Shown here in pieces: positions 33,249 to 45,125 of a stretch of DNA of 64,000 bases (its first letter is position 1; each line of letters starts with the position of its first letter). This DNA is from Tethya wilhelma (taxonomy: Eukaryota; Porifera; Demospongiae; Tethyida; Tethyidae): the NCBI GenBank assembly GCA_964030475.1, contig CAXIPT010000005.1:372001-436000 (forward strand). Direction: 5' to 3'. The notes beneath the pieces are model-generated. The model saw nothing but the letters and a program-made list of their open reading frames with translations, did no database searches and had not been told where the DNA came from. A program made the position numbers and the translations under genes.

Positions 33249-35497
33249 TCTATCATTATAATTTTGTAGTCTTGTTTTCTTTATATGAATGCATGTGCTT
33301 TTAATCAGTAGAATAATTATATGTACTAGATTTCTTCTGTAATGGTTCTTGGGATGCATTATTTCAGAGGTGGTACAATGCCCATGTATTATGCTGAGCT
33401 GGCATTTTTAGTATTGACTTGCATATACAGGTCCTCTGGAGACACCTTCCAACTTGGTATTTTCAGCCATCTCTAATAAGACCCATCTCAATCTGAATTG
33501 GACAGGGACCACAGTTCCTTCTGGAGTAAAAGTGGTCAACTTTGTCGAGGTGACCAACATGACATCAGGAGAGACAGAGACTTTCAACACAACAGAGAGG
33601 TACATCACCTTTGATGAGAGAGGTGATTGTAGTCCATTCAACCTCACTGTGAGGTCTTCTATTTCAAATGAAGACCTTAATGAAACAACTGATGTGGCAT
33701 TTACAGTGCAAAACATTCCCATTTGTAAGTTGCTGTTAATTTTGGTGCTCAAGTGTTAAAAGTATGTGTAGCAAGGATTCATAATTTCATTGTTTATTAT
33801 ATATAGCTCCTGATGTTACACCAGTCTTTGAGAGTTTGTCTACTATGGTAGACTTGGAAGATCGGGAAAATATCACCATCATGTTCATGTTTGGAGTAAG
33901 CACACTTGTACTTAACGCTAGAATAGCTACAGAGGTCACACATTGTATGCATATATAATGACATTGCATTATAATATAATAATATTAATGTCACTGTTAT
34001 CATGAATACAATAATTATTATTGTGATACTATAATCTCATCAATAGTTGTATAGTAATACACTCTTGTTTATATGTATTCATGCTCCCCCCTCCCCCCAA
34101 ATGTAGCCTGCTAAAGTGTGTAGCGAAGCCTTTCCTGTTGAAAAGTACACACTGGTTACTGTTGAGCCTAGCCATAGACTGATGATAGGCTTTGAAGATG
34201 AGCTGCAAGGTGTCCTCAGTGGTCTAGCAGTGGACCAAGCCATCAGCTACTATGTGGAAGTCTGTAGCAATGTGACCTGCAGAACAACTGAGACTTCCAC
34301 AGCATGTAAGCTGTTTGTATATAAACCAAATGATCCTTTACAAATGTACAAAATTTTTGTTGTTTTTTTTCTTATGTGTGTAGATACAACAGGTGTCCAG
34401 ACACCAACTGTGTACTTTATTCAAAACAATACGAATGTGCTGGTGACATGTGACTTTGCCAATGAATCCACAGCCAGTGGGTGTTTCTTTATATTTAAAT
34501 TCAACAAGACAAGTGTTGAGGAGTACAACTTGTTTAGAAATTCAACAGTGGATTCACCACTCTGTGATTCGCAATCACAAGCTTGCAGATGTATCAATGG
34601 CATTGAGCACTTGGTCCACAGCTATTCCACCATTGAAGCGTACACCTTGGAGGAGGATGGGGTCACTAGGAGTAGCATCTCTGTTCCAGTTAACAGAAGC
34701 AATCAGACGAAGAATCCTGTGGTGTTAGTGGCATGTAATCCACTCCCAGATGTGAGACCATTTGTCCCAGCTACTGTAGCCCCTACGTTGAATACACTTG
34801 GTAAGTTCCATTGCATGCCTGCAGTTATTGCCTGACTGTTTGTGCCTGTAACTGGTCTTTCTTCCAAACTCGCAGGAATTGGTTTAGGTACTGGTATTGG
34901 AGGAGCAGCTTTAATCATTGCAATTATAATAATATGTATTGCTGTGGTGGTGGTATATTTATTTCATAAGCAGAATCCTACACAAATAAGAGAACCAGTA
35001 TGTTGCTAATACTTGCTATAAGTTACCTTTGAGAGTCTCTTCTAAGTTGTGTTGTTTTTTTTGTTTGTTTATTTATGTTTTGATGACAGGAGGCTGATGG
35101 ATCTGGAACAGAACTTAATTCATTACGGTCAGATCGTAATGTTACTATAGAAACAGATATGTCTGGTCGTCAAACTGAGGGTAGACCTGAAGCAGATGGT
35201 GAAAGCTCAGAGTCAGATGATTCCCAGTTTGTAGAAACGGTAAGAGTACGTACTGTATGAGCAATAAGTCAAGTGAGATGAGGATTGTAGTTCAGAGATA
35301 TGCTAAGCACACTTATTGTTGCATTTCTATGTTTGCAGACACTTGAACTCAAAGTGAAAGTATATTATCGGACAAAAAGAGAGGGTGTTCCGATATGGAG
35401 ACTGGTTTGCTCAAAGAATGAAATAAACGATAAGCTTGAAGTAGACCCCTTGTTGAAGGCTGCAACTGGTGATTGTAATGCTGTGCCTGATACGTAG
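32025..35497 (+). CDS. R9: Ig-FN3-FN3-Cys domain receptor, class B tail
   Basis: Nine exons: 32025-32076, 32261-32617, 33431-33724, 33807-33895, 34107-34305, 34384-34800, 34876-34997, 35090-35239, 35339-35497; about 612 aa. Short signal peptide 1-17 (HLHLLIAGLFLLPE); Ig-like 18-136 (YLCNSTNEFG, GIYWLIED, VAIACKTYN); FN3 137-234; split FN3 235-330; Cys domain 331-469 (NVLVTCDFANESTASGC, QACRCING, VACNP); glycine-rich transmembrane helix about 471-495 (IGLGTGIGGAALIIAIIIIC). The tail has an acidic Ser-rich segment (EADGESSESDDSQ) and the class B module ELKVKVYYRTKREGVPIWRL..CSKNEINDKL. R15 has almost the same module. Intron 2 carries a long (AG)n tract. The short second FN3 exon still closes in phase. 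Confidence 0.86.
33129..33244. repeat. (AG)n microsatellite with one undetermined base
   Basis: About 58 AG units in R9 intron 2; base 33192 is N, so the true length is probably unresolved. Confidence 0.95.
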
Positions 35498-35651
35498 TTA
35501 CAGATGTACTCTATGTGGTTTTAATTTTTAATTTAATTTTTCATTTTCTGTTATTTTGCATCCTGTAATTTTTTGTGTGTATGTATGTGCGCGCTCACAA
35601 TTTAATAGTATTCATAGCCCATTGATTGCGTCATGATTAAAATTAGACCAT

Positions 35652-35665
35652 AATGGGCGTGGCTT
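35652..35665 (+). promoter_or_regulatory. Shared element AATGGGCGTGGCTT upstream of R10
   Basis: Partner of 31957-31970; 49 bp upstream of the R10 ATG. Confidence 0.4.
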
Positions 35666-35713
35666 AAAGTCTATTAGTACATCTCTCATCGGCTGGGTGG
35701 AAAATTCCGAAGC

Positions 35714-37485
35714 ATGTGTGCTTGGAAAAGAGAATTCTTCCTGACTCAAGTGTTAATAGTGATCATCTCATTAAACTTTCTGCCCGCAGGTAGGTAATAG
35801 TAAATGTTTTATGAGTTACTGGCTTGAAGTTGCTTGCCTATGGTTGTATCTATGTTTACAGTTCTGAGAGATTTGAATATTTAGCCTCTACTATCTATGA
35901 TTTTATAGAAGGGGGTCCCTACGCCATGTACGTTGTATTCCTGCAATACATACACCTATAGCATTAGGTGTAATAACCCTCACACCCCAGAATGACTCCC
36001 TAGTTCCATACAACTCTGATGCCATTATCACCTATGACTGTGAGACCAGTCATATTCCTGCTTTTGAGAAACTCTTTTGGGATATCAATGATCAAAATGG
36101 AAAACTGATTGCTCAGTTGTCCACTGTCAATTTAACTGAACTCTACGCCAACAGATATGGTATTATTGTCGAAAATGACCCCAATCTGCCAAACAGAACT
36201 CGACTCAACTTCAACACAACTCGGTTCTGTGAGTCCAACTTTCGTCGTGATCACGGCTCTGTCTTGGTACTTCGTTGTAGAACATTCACCATTATACCTA
36301 ATTTGAATCGAGCCATTTTTGTTTACGGTATGTGTGATTAGTTTAATAGTGTGTGATACATATTGTTGGTTTGCATCTTGATTTCCAGAGTCACGATTTC
36401 AGGCATGAGCTTCACTATAAATTATGTAGAGAAAGCCCAGGCTTTGACTGGAGTCCCTAATCGATACCCTATGTTGTGACTATCTTAATATTATGTACAG
36501 GTCCTCTGGAGACGCCTTCTAACTTGGTGTTTTCAGCCATCTCTGAGACCCATCTCAACCTGAGTTGGACAGGGACCACAGTTCCTCCCGGAGTAGAAGT
36601 GGTCAACTTCATTGAAGTGACCAACATCACATCAGGAGAGACAGAGACCTTCAACACAACAGAGAGGTACATCCCCTTTGATGAGAGAGGTGCGTGCAGT
36701 CCATTCAACCTCACTGTGAGGTCTTATAATGAAGAACTGGATGAGACCACTGACGTGGCATTCACGATGCAGAACATACCCATTTGTGAGTGTTGTTTTT
36801 GTTTGATGAGATTGAGATATTGTTTTTGTATAAAGATGTGTGGATGTGTTTCAAAACAAGCACATGAGGATTCACACTGTCCTAGAACAAGCACAGTTGA
36901 TACTTTTACAATGTCCTTGCAATACAGCTCCTAATGTTACTCCAGTCTTTGAGAACCTGGCCACTGTGGTGGACTTGACCGACCAAGACAACATCACCAT
37001 CACCATCATGTCACGAGTAAGTGCATTATACCATATAGGTGTGCACACACAATGTCATGTGTGAGTAGATTCAGTTTTCACAATTGATTGTGTTAAGATT
37101 TATGTCTGCTCTTACTTCCACTGAAAAATTTCATTGTCACCCAAGTATGGGTATTGTCTCTTTGAGTAATTTTGTGTAATATGATGTACTTATATAAAAC
37201 TTAGACTTGTCTATTAATAATTGAGAACACTTTTCATGCATTTTTCTCTTACTTTCCAAATGCAGCCTGCTAATGTGTGTAGTGAGCAATTTCCTGTTGA
37301 AAACTATACACTGGTGGTCATGGAAACCAGTGATAGACTACCGATAAGCCTTAACGATGATGACCAACTTCAAGGTGAAATCAATAAAAAAGATGTTCCT
37401 GGTCTAGCAGTGGACCAAGCCATCAGCTACACTGTGGAAGTTTGCAGTAATATAACCTGCAGAACAACTGACAGCTCCACAGCAT
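35714..37485 (+). CDS. R10: Ig-FN3-FN3 receptor lacking its 3' half
   Basis: Five exons: 35714-35789, 35968-36327, 36501-36785, 36928-37016, 37266-37485, ending in phase 1 after about 343 codons. Signal peptide 1-25 (FLTQVLIVIISLNFLPA); Ig-like 26-145 (ITYDCE, KLFWDIND, VLVLRCRTF); FN3 146-240; split FN3 241-343 (VCSNITCRTTDS). All exons are close to R8, R9 and R15. A proper donor (GTAAGC) follows, but the expected Cys-domain, transmembrane and tail exons are missing: at base 37549 (N) the sequence changes to an R7-like paralogue on the other strand. Either R10 was truncated by rearrangement or the assembly is joined wrongly. As it stands it would encode a secreted fragment only if an unseen stop or poly(A) site in the intron were used. 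Confidence 0.7.
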
Positions 37486-37549
37486 GTAAGCATAAGCTAC
37501 AGTAAACTACAGGATACTCTTCTGATGACCCTTTACCTAACATTTACAC

Positions 37550-37939
37550 NATGTAGTTATAACCAGCACAAGTGAATGTGACATTTGTATTGATGGGGAC
37601 AGTGGCTGATACTGGGTGGGTGGTCACCACTGGGGCAGCTGTAAATTATTTATATAAATATCTATTAATTTCTGAATTTTCACGGCAATATTATTTTAGT
37701 CACGAGGTTACACACTCCCACAAAAATTTACATGAAAAACATGTCTAGGTAGCTAGCTACTAGGTGACGCTACACGTAACATGTCACGCAAAAATGTTAA
37801 ATTTGGGTGATTTCATATTCTATTCACGATGATGCAACACAAACAAATTATAGTCGTTTATACCTGTTTGTCCGACTGTCGTTAGTGCTGCAACCATCAA
37901 TAGTGTCAAAGTTGTATGCCGAGCGAAATTAAACATCAT
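37550..37939 (-). pseudogene. Inverted 5' fragment of an R7-like receptor
   Basis: On the minus strand, 37939-37864 is a leader exon (MMFNFARHTTLTLLMVAAL..., phase-1 donor) matching the R7 leader RHTTTLALLMVIAAL. 37638-37550 is the first ~90 bp of the matching Ig exon (APVVTTHPVSATVPINTN..., FTCAGYNY), cut off at the N at 37549. This is the only clearly leader-bearing minus-strand family piece in the window. Confidence 0.75.
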
Positions 37940-38838
37940 GTCATCTCACTGAATGATCTAGAAAAATCAGGTTTATGTCCAGGTTCGAATTTGCTGGCCG
38001 ATCATTCACCACTGTCACTTCTAAATCATGTAGTTTAGAGGGAAACAATAGCAGTCGGAAAAAATCCAAAGTTCGAATTAATTGGGGTGAGCCTGAGCGA
38101 GCCCCAGATAGCGAGTTGTACGTCGGCCGGGTCCCTGCTTTTTTTCAAAAAAGCTAAGGGAGGGGCCTGGGAGAATTAATTTAATGATGTCATCGAATTT
38201 TACATGCGAAAAGCAATATAACCCCCCCCCTCCCCAGTTTTTTTTGCTGATACATGAGCACATAGTCAATGATCAGACCAGAACCAGAATCAGAACCTCC
38301 ATTACTGGCTTCATCGTCTGCAGGAACAAATAGATATCTTTGTCAATATTTTTTATTCACATTGACAAGCAACCAACCTTTACACAGCACACCAGCGGCT
38401 TGCTCGGATACTGTGCAAGAACTTGAGTTTGAATCACACGCAATCAGAGCACCATGTAGGTCACTGAGTCCTGGTCATACAAGACAGCTAACCTTTACTG
38501 GAGGTTGCTAAGTTCTACATGTGCAGATCAAAACTGACTATGAATTGTGTTAGAATAGTGCAAGTAACAATATTATTGTACAGTGACACAGTGACAATAT
38601 AATTATACAAACAAAAGAATTAGACTAGTACATTACAATTATACTCAATCAGCTGAATGTCTGAATCTTCACTCTCGTGATTAGGTGCCAAGCCTCCTCA
38701 ATAAACACACTCAGCACACACAAACACACACAAACCTGACACAACTTGAATTAGTACATAATTACAAGAGAATTGCACAGAAAAAAAACAATAGGCCTTA
38801 GGACAGGTACAGGTAGAGTANATGTACCTCAATTAGAT

Positions 38839-39300
38839 TTTTGAGTATTATGCTTAATTGTGTTGGATTTGAACCACCATCACGTAAACATAATGTGATC
38901 AATACAAGTGATGACTCTATTACAGTGAAATCTTTGAACAAAGAACACTTTGTTCCGGGACAATACATGTATAAATTTGGCTTGTGTCCTTTGTAGAGAG
39001 GTTTTTGTTGAGAGATTTATAATACAGTGTCCCTATCTTGGAGGGTCCACTATCGGAGGTTCTACTGTATTGACATCGGAGGTGTGTTTGCAGTAGTGAA
39101 TAGGTACATATATAGCTACATTTTGATTAACACAAAAGTGTTGCATTATTTCATCTATCCTAGTTTAGCCCATGTTGTCTCCTTGCATTGTATAGTGTAG
39201 CTGGTGGTGGTTGGAGGTCAACAAGACAATTCAACTTTATGCGCACGATAACAACTAATGATGAACATGGAGGAGTAGTGAGGCTAATGCTATGTACAAT
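38839..39300 (+). pseudogene. Relic of an R14/R16-type gene, copy 1
   Basis: A TTTTTGAGTATTATGC start recalls the Ig exon (FEY). It is fused directly to FN3 sequence AATGTGATCAATACAAGTGA (NVINTSD). After the inserted element it continues TTGACATCGGAGGTGTG, and at 39225-39300 AATTCAACTTTATGC...ATGAACATGGAGG recalls GEFNFTVTA..EHGG. Frame is lost. Copies 2 and 3 of the same fused relic lie at 54186 and 61015. Confidence 0.6.
38933..39067. mobile_element. pogo-like MITE, TA-flanked
   Basis: CAGTGAAATCTTTGAACAAA...GGAGGTTCTACTG, 135 bp, flanked by TA on both sides (38931-38932, 39068-39069). CAGTAGAACCTCC ends are typical of pogo/Tigger-type mariner relatives. The relic at 61.1 kb has the same flanks joined with a single TA, that is, an empty site. 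The 54.2 kb relic carries a degraded copy. Confidence 0.7.
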
Positions 39301-39539
39301 AATTATATTAATATTGTTAAGACTAAATTTATTAATGCAACATTGCCGGAGATGGGAATAAGATAATGGTTCTTTATATTATTGAGATCTAAGCAAGACA
39401 GTGGTTTAGATAATATTACTACTCTATTCATGTTTTTTTTTCAGATAAGTTAGCTCATACTTTTTTCCTACTAAATTTAGAGATTCACTTTAGACATTTT
39501 CCCTACACAATTCAGATAAAAAAATGTCCAGTAGTGGTG

Positions 39540-40160
39540 TGTGTGTGTGTTTACATACCATAATATTATGTGGTATGTAAACAAACAATCTGATTTGTGT
39601 ATTCATGGCATTCATCGTTAATTGTCTATTGATGTCACATCCTTTCCATTTACATAGTTGTACTTTAATATTATTATCATGCATGTACTGATTGTTGGAA
39701 CCTACTCACCACTGAATATTTACTTATATGGAATAGCTATATGTGTATTGCTCAATATTGTATTAATGTTATCTCATGTCCTGTCATGCTTACTTTATGT
39801 TGGTTGTGTACTAGCGAACTTTACTGATTTTTGTATAGGTGTTAAATCCTGTTCTATTCAATATGTATACCACAGTATGTAGACTATTAGGCTCTTAGGA
39901 TCATGCGTTTTGTGTACTAGACAGACATAGGATTTAATCACTGAGTTTTCTTTGTTGTAGCGACCGTAGACACTTTCATGTGGTTTAAATGTATTGCACA
40001 ACATACCTTCCATGCACTATTTAAGCACCATGCATGCATTTTCACCATTGTGTGTCTTGTGTAACCAATATATTATATATTTGGAAACCCATCTATCGTC
40101 AACTAACGTTCAAACTCGGCATTGCTACACATTCATGCAGCTCTCAATGTGTCAAGAGTA
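39540..40160 (+). pseudogene. Relic intron and exon 4 of an R16-type gene
   Basis: GGTATGTAAACAAACAATCT...TTCATGGCATTCATCG...AATTGTCTATTGATGTCA matches the R16 intron at 63630-63700. CATGCAGCTCTCAATGTGTC at about 40134 matches the R16 exon-4 acceptor (63725-63745). The homologous exon is lost after about 20 bp. Confidence 0.5.
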
Positions 40161-40319
40161 CTCAGTTGTAACTGTTGCCTGGGAAACTGCATGCCTCGCT
40201 CTCAGCTCTTCACGATTTCTATTTTTAGTCGACTATACCATTACGTCATGGGTTTTAATAGCTAGCTTGCTTGCTGTAGGTCCAAAGTACAAGATTAATT
40301 ATAAAGCGCGCGCTAAAGC

Positions 40320-40605
40320 TTAAAGGAACTGTGTCACTATATAAGCGGTGTTTTGTTACTATAAATGGGTTGTAAACAGAAACCTTACAGTATTAAGTGC
40401 GCATTACGCGAGCTACTTAGGCTTGTAATAACAGCTGACCACGTAGTACTATTACGCGAGTAAAAGCAAAATGCGCAATACACGGAGTAGTATGCAAACG
40501 TTCCCGGACGTGGTACCCGCGTATCAACAAAAAACGTCACAAAACGTCATTATTTTTATTTTTAGCAACAAAACACCGCTTATATAGTGACACAGTTCCT
40601 TTTAA
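40320..40605. mobile_element. TTAA-flanked non-autonomous element, copy 2
   Basis: TTAA, then AGGAACTGTGTCACTATATA and AGCGGTGTTTTG; the right end is the near-perfect reverse complement followed by TTTTAA. Interior differs from copy 1 apart from AACAAA(A)AACGTCAC. It ends 26 bp before the R11 start codon, so it must supply part of the R11 promoter/5' UTR. Confidence 0.85.
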
Positions 40606-40631
40606 TCTCTAGTTCAATTTTGTTTGTAGCA

Positions 40632-43600
40632 ATGAAAGTATTAAAGAAAGTGATGCTCCGGTCCACAAGACTTTTATTTTATCTACTTGTTTGGATCATT
40701 CTAAACCCATTCATGCCGATATTAGTTGTAGGTAAGTAACAAAAAATTAAATGAAGTACGATAAATTGTGGTTAGCATGGTGTGCTAGTATTTTAAAATT
40801 TTATTGATAAATAGTTAAATTTTTTTGTAGGTACTCAGCAACTTACAATTCTACCAACTGACGAAGATCACTTAATACCATTTAATTCTAATCAGAGTTT
40901 TGATTATACTTGTATTGGGAACAGCACTACCAATTTAATTTTTCTGAATGTGAATATAAACGGGAACAAGAATCAATTACAAACTCATCAACTAAGAGAA
41001 ATTTTTGCAGTGAATTATGGAATCAATGTTACATATGTTTATGAGTTCTATGAGTTGTCATTCACAGTGTCTTCGTTTGCTTGGAAAGCACTTTTATCTA
41101 ACTTTAACTCACCTGTCAAGCTAGTTTTCTATTGTACAGCTGTCCAACATCCACCCCAGCGGACTTCAAGTAGAACAATACATGTTTATGGTAAGAGTAC
41201 ATGTAACTGAATTGATTTTTTTGAACTTAAACTTTAACCAATTAATAATTTTCCATCACCTTGCATGTCTTGCAGGTCCATTAGAGAAACCAAAGAACAT
41301 AAACTTCCCTACAAGTTCTGATTATGGCCAATGGCTCCATGTACATTGGGCTGGTCCAAGTGGTGTGCCTGTTGGAGTCAATATCACATATCAGATCCAA
41401 ATGACTGAGGTCTCCACTGGTGACACACATGATGCAATTAATACAAGTGATGAGTTTGTTGATATTGACATCAGAGGTGTGTGTGGTGAATTCAACTTCA
41501 CAGTAACAGCTATTGATGAACATGGAGGATTGACTAGTGAGGCTAATGCTGTGTACAACATATCATCGTCAGGTATGTTAACAATTAATATAATATATGT
41601 AACAATGACTGACTATTATAATTATTATTTTCTATTTAAATCCAGTTCCAGATGTCTCAGCAATGATAGAAAGCTTGAATACCAGTGTGCATCACAGAGA
41701 GAAGGAGATTTCTTTGCATTTTGCATTCAAGGTGAGCTATTAATATAAGTGATTTTGGTTATGTAATGCTATACTGGTTGCCATAGTGAGCTGCCAAGTA
41801 TATTCTGCTGACCTCAGTTGCATGATTGAGTTGAAAGGATAGGGTTCAATTAGATCATGTCTAGTGATGCTTAGGTTTACTGACATAATATCTTAATACG
41901 GCAACATGTGTTTAGATATAAATCAATTTCTTTCTAGCCGGCTACTGTATGCAATACAGGTATCACAAACTACACACTTGTCCTTGGGAGTATTACCAGC
42001 ACCACTATACCTGGAGCTTCTGCAGCAAACTGTGGTGATAGTATCTGTGTGAATGTTTGCATCTCTGAGCTAAAAGTGGAGGAAATTGTCAACTGCTACA
42101 TTGTAGCTTGTACCATTTTTGCCTGTGTTGCCACAAGACACTTTAGAGGTAATTGATTACACACACACACACTAAGTGTATTAGCATGCACGAGGCATCT
42201 AATTGTGAAGTTTTGCCTCAGATCTCATGCAGTGTACATATAATTGTATATATGTATTATAATTATTATGTATGTCACAAGTACATAGAACAATAATTGT
42301 TGTGTGACATCACATACGTACTGTTAAATGTTATATACCTGATCATTTATCTTGCTGGCAGCAAGCTTTGCAAATTTTTATTTTTTCAACAAATAATGGC
42401 TAACGAATTACATAATGGAGTAGAATGATAGCTTGAAGATGACCTCAAACGATCGAATTAAGAAAACTACATGGTATGATGAGCACCATTTTTTTCTCCC
42501 TGTCCCTGGTGGTGATTTTGTCTGTGCACTTTTTCAATCCAGGTTATTTAATTAGCTGTTTTTATGTCTCAAGAAGGACCTATAGGATATTCTCTTGGTC
42601 TGTTGTTCATCAGCTAAGACTGGACAAGGCCACTGTCAATATTAAAGCATGAGGCACTTGTATGCACTATGTGTACACCTAGTACAATAATAATCACTTC
42701 ATATTTTGTATATATTATAGTTTCTACTGAACTGGAAATCACATCAACTGTGACCACATCCTCTTCCACAACTGATCTTACTGTTTGGCATATTTGCTGT
42801 GTGATTGGATCGATCTTGTGCTTTATTATGGCAGTAATACTGACAGTGCTGGTGTATTGTTGTGTTTATCGGAAACAAAGAAGAAAAGGCAAATTTACAA
42901 GACAGTCGTCAAGAAGTAGCTATAGACTTAGTACTGATGTTGGTGAACAAGAAGAAGATATTGATGATAGTGAACAAATGAATATGAACACCACAGAGTC
43001 TAGATTATGTTCAACACCTGAACAAGAATCAAATACAGACACTGTTTCACAACGCCGTACAAGTCCATTATTGGCCTCTCACAGAAGTGTTACTATGAGT
43101 ACAAGCAGCAGTGCTATAGCTACTGATGAAACAACGCAACCTTCTTCTGAACCTATATTACATAGTGTGCAGTTTGGAGGCTCAAGTCCACTGGAAGAGG
43201 ATATTAGGTAAGCAATGTCCTTATGGGGTTTCTTTGATGTGGATGTGAGTAGCTGCATTGATGTGGCCTTTTTTGTCAATTTTAATTTATTTTGATGATC
43301 TAGAGCCATTACAGTGGGACCAGTATGGTGAAGTACTGGCAGCTATAATATATACAAGTTGTAACAAACTTGTGTAGGATGCACTGATTGTATAATTATT
43401 ATTGTACACAGCAGGTCACATGAAACTGGAGATAGTGGAGTACAGGAGAGTTCTCAAAGACAAGATGGACAGCAATATCTAACTGTTGTGGTAAGGGGAA
43501 AATTATCATACTATATATTACTCTTGACCTATATATGATCTATGATTCTATTGTCTCAAACAATAATACATGCAGGGCAAAAAGAAAAGATGGTCAACTA

Positions 43601-43647
43601 GTGTCACGCCTTCATCAAGAAGTAACAATGTTATCACTAGCCCGTGA
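40632..43647 (+). CDS. R11: Ig-FN3-FN3 receptor, class C tail
   Basis: Eight exons: 40632-40731, 40831-41190, 41276-41572, 41646-41731, 41938-42148, 42721-43207, 43415-43490, 43576-43647; about 562 aa, the same total as the R6 model. Signal peptide 1-33 (LLFYLLVWIILNPFMPILVV); Ig-like 34-153 (SFDYTCIGN, VKLVFYCTAV); FN3 154-252 (LHVHWAGPSGVPVG, GEFNFTVTA); split FN3 253-351 (CGDSICVNVC, VATRHF); transmembrane helix about 372-397 (CCVIGSILCFIMAVILTVLV). No Cys domain. Tail: QRRTSPLLASHRS, ILHSVQF, QQYLTVV, RWSTSVTPSSRS. Compared with R6 the second FN3 half lost two codons. A tandem CAGCAG acceptor at 43412/43415 could add one codon. The 5' flank is a transposable element. Confidence 0.87.
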
Positions 43648-43970
43648 AAGCTAAATATAACGGCTGTTATCATGAACACAGTTCAAGATTTGGTATCACT
43701 GTATACAGATAGATCTATGTAAAATATCTCTTTTTGCATGCCATTTGATTTTATATTTATGAATTTAAATTTTATGTGCGTGTGTATGTGTGTGTTATAC
43801 TTCAGTCACAAATGTTATGCTATTTATAGCTATGCTGTCTATTATTATACTGTATATTATATGAATTCCTTGATTATTAATTAAGTTTTCCTGTAACTTG
43901 AAACTTCGGCATCTCATCATAGATCATTGCTGCTTCTTGAGAATAATGTAGTCTCCTTCACCTAATTTGT

Positions 43971-44265
43971 AGTGTTGTTTTAGTTAACTAAAACTAAAAC
44001 TAAAAACCCTTTAGTTTTAGCAAAAATGGCCTTTTTTTAACTAACTAAAACTAAATCATAAAGACTTGGTCAAAATAATAACTAAACTAAGTCAAAAAAT
44101 GCCCAAAACACCTAATTTTAGTTAGTTAACTAAACTAAAACCCTTATAGTTAGGCCTTTTTACACTTAGTTAACTAAACTAAAAACTAACTAAACTTTTT
44201 CTTGAAGCTTAGAAACTAATCAATAACTAACTAAGGGTTTTGAGGGTTAACTAAAACAACACTAC
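43971..44265. mobile_element. MITE with GTAGTGTTG ends
   Basis: GTAGTGTTGTTTTAGTTAAC and its inverse GTTAACTAAAACAACACTAC form the ends. Direct TAATTT repeats (43965-43970, 44266-44271) are the target duplication. The interior is degenerate repeats of TTAGTTAACTAAAACTAA, so the whole element can fold on itself. Confidence 0.8.
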
Positions 44266-44512
44266 TAATTTGTTATAATATATATATAGTTGAATCTCAT
44301 GATCCTCAAAACCAGCTGCATACCCAGCTATAGCTAGGATCAACAGTATTGTACACACTGATGCAAGAGGGTCTTAGATCCTGGGTATATATTGCCTAAA
44401 ACGAACAGGAAATTAAATTTTACCACACAATCATGAATATCATTAGAATACTACGTAAGTACGTAAGTACTCAAGTACGTACGTTAGAAGAACAAAAATT
44501 AATGGCACTGTT

Positions 44513-44580
44513 TTGATAGATTTTTATGATCATAAATATTTTGTATTGTGTCTATGGGACATTCGGCCCATTCCTACTCA
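44513..44580. repeat. Repeat shared in inverted orientation with 55917-55985
   Basis: GATTTTTATGATCATAAATA TTTTGTATTGTGTCTATGGG ACA..CGGCCCATTCCTAC is the reverse complement, with few changes, of 55917-55985. Dispersed element, boundaries unknown. Confidence 0.6.
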
Positions 44581-44622
44581 CAATACAAAAATCACTACAT
44601 CTCTTGTTCTTTCCCCAGGTGC

Positions 44623-45125
44623 TTAACCCTTGGTGCCCTAACAATACAATACATTGTCACAGATGACAATCGATCAAGCTCTCTCATCTTAGATAATTAG
44701 ATTCATTACACAACCTGCTTATAATATGCCAAAACAGCATGAAAAAGAGTATAGTGTTATTGCTTGCTAAATTTATCTAAAAAGTAAGTAAGTTGCCCCT
44801 CAGCTCCTTCTGCCAAATGAAAATGTTCATCTTTTTCTTCTTTCATCTCTAACTTGATAACGCACACTAAGCAATGGGCATGATTAGCCTCAAAGCTTAG
44901 CACTCAGAGAGGCTGAAAACAGTGAAAAGCCTCAGATCTCAGGAAGGTTTTGTTGAATGTTATGTGTAATTTTTTTAGACAATCTTGATTATTTTACCTT
45001 GGTATGTCGCTTTTGAAGATTGAAGCTGCCGTTCTTGAGATATAGTTGGAACAAACACACAGACAGACACACAAAACAATACCATAACCCTTGGTGCACA
45101 TGCATGCCTGTGCGCCAAGGGTTAA
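44623..45125. mobile_element. Element with TTAACCCTTGGYGC ends
   Basis: TTAACCCTTGGTGCCCTA opens it and GTGCGCCAAGGGTTAA closes it, 503 bp apart. Non-coding. A related TTAACCCTCGGCGTGC tip occurs at 18038. Confidence 0.6.

Larger units (their letters stand above)
37940..40319. other. 2.4 kb region holding receptor relics, no intact gene
   Basis: Contains an N at 38821, a relic at 38839-39300 with an inserted pogo-like element, and a relic intron/exon piece at 39540-40160. The 80-codon frame at 38269 and the 109-codon frame at 39994 have no family features. Simple CA-rich sequence lies at 38700-38740. Confidence 0.5.

Noticed and set aside
33065..33359. Open frames of Arg-Glu or Ser-Leu repeats on both strands
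   Set aside because: They are translations of the (AG)n microsatellite, which also contains an undetermined base.
38269..38511. 80-codon frame
   Set aside because: No family motif, signal peptide or splice pattern, and it lies in a relic-rich region.
39994..40323. 109-codon frame
   Set aside because: Crosses a recognisable relic of an R16 intron/exon boundary near 40134 and runs into a TTAA element, so it is not a gene.
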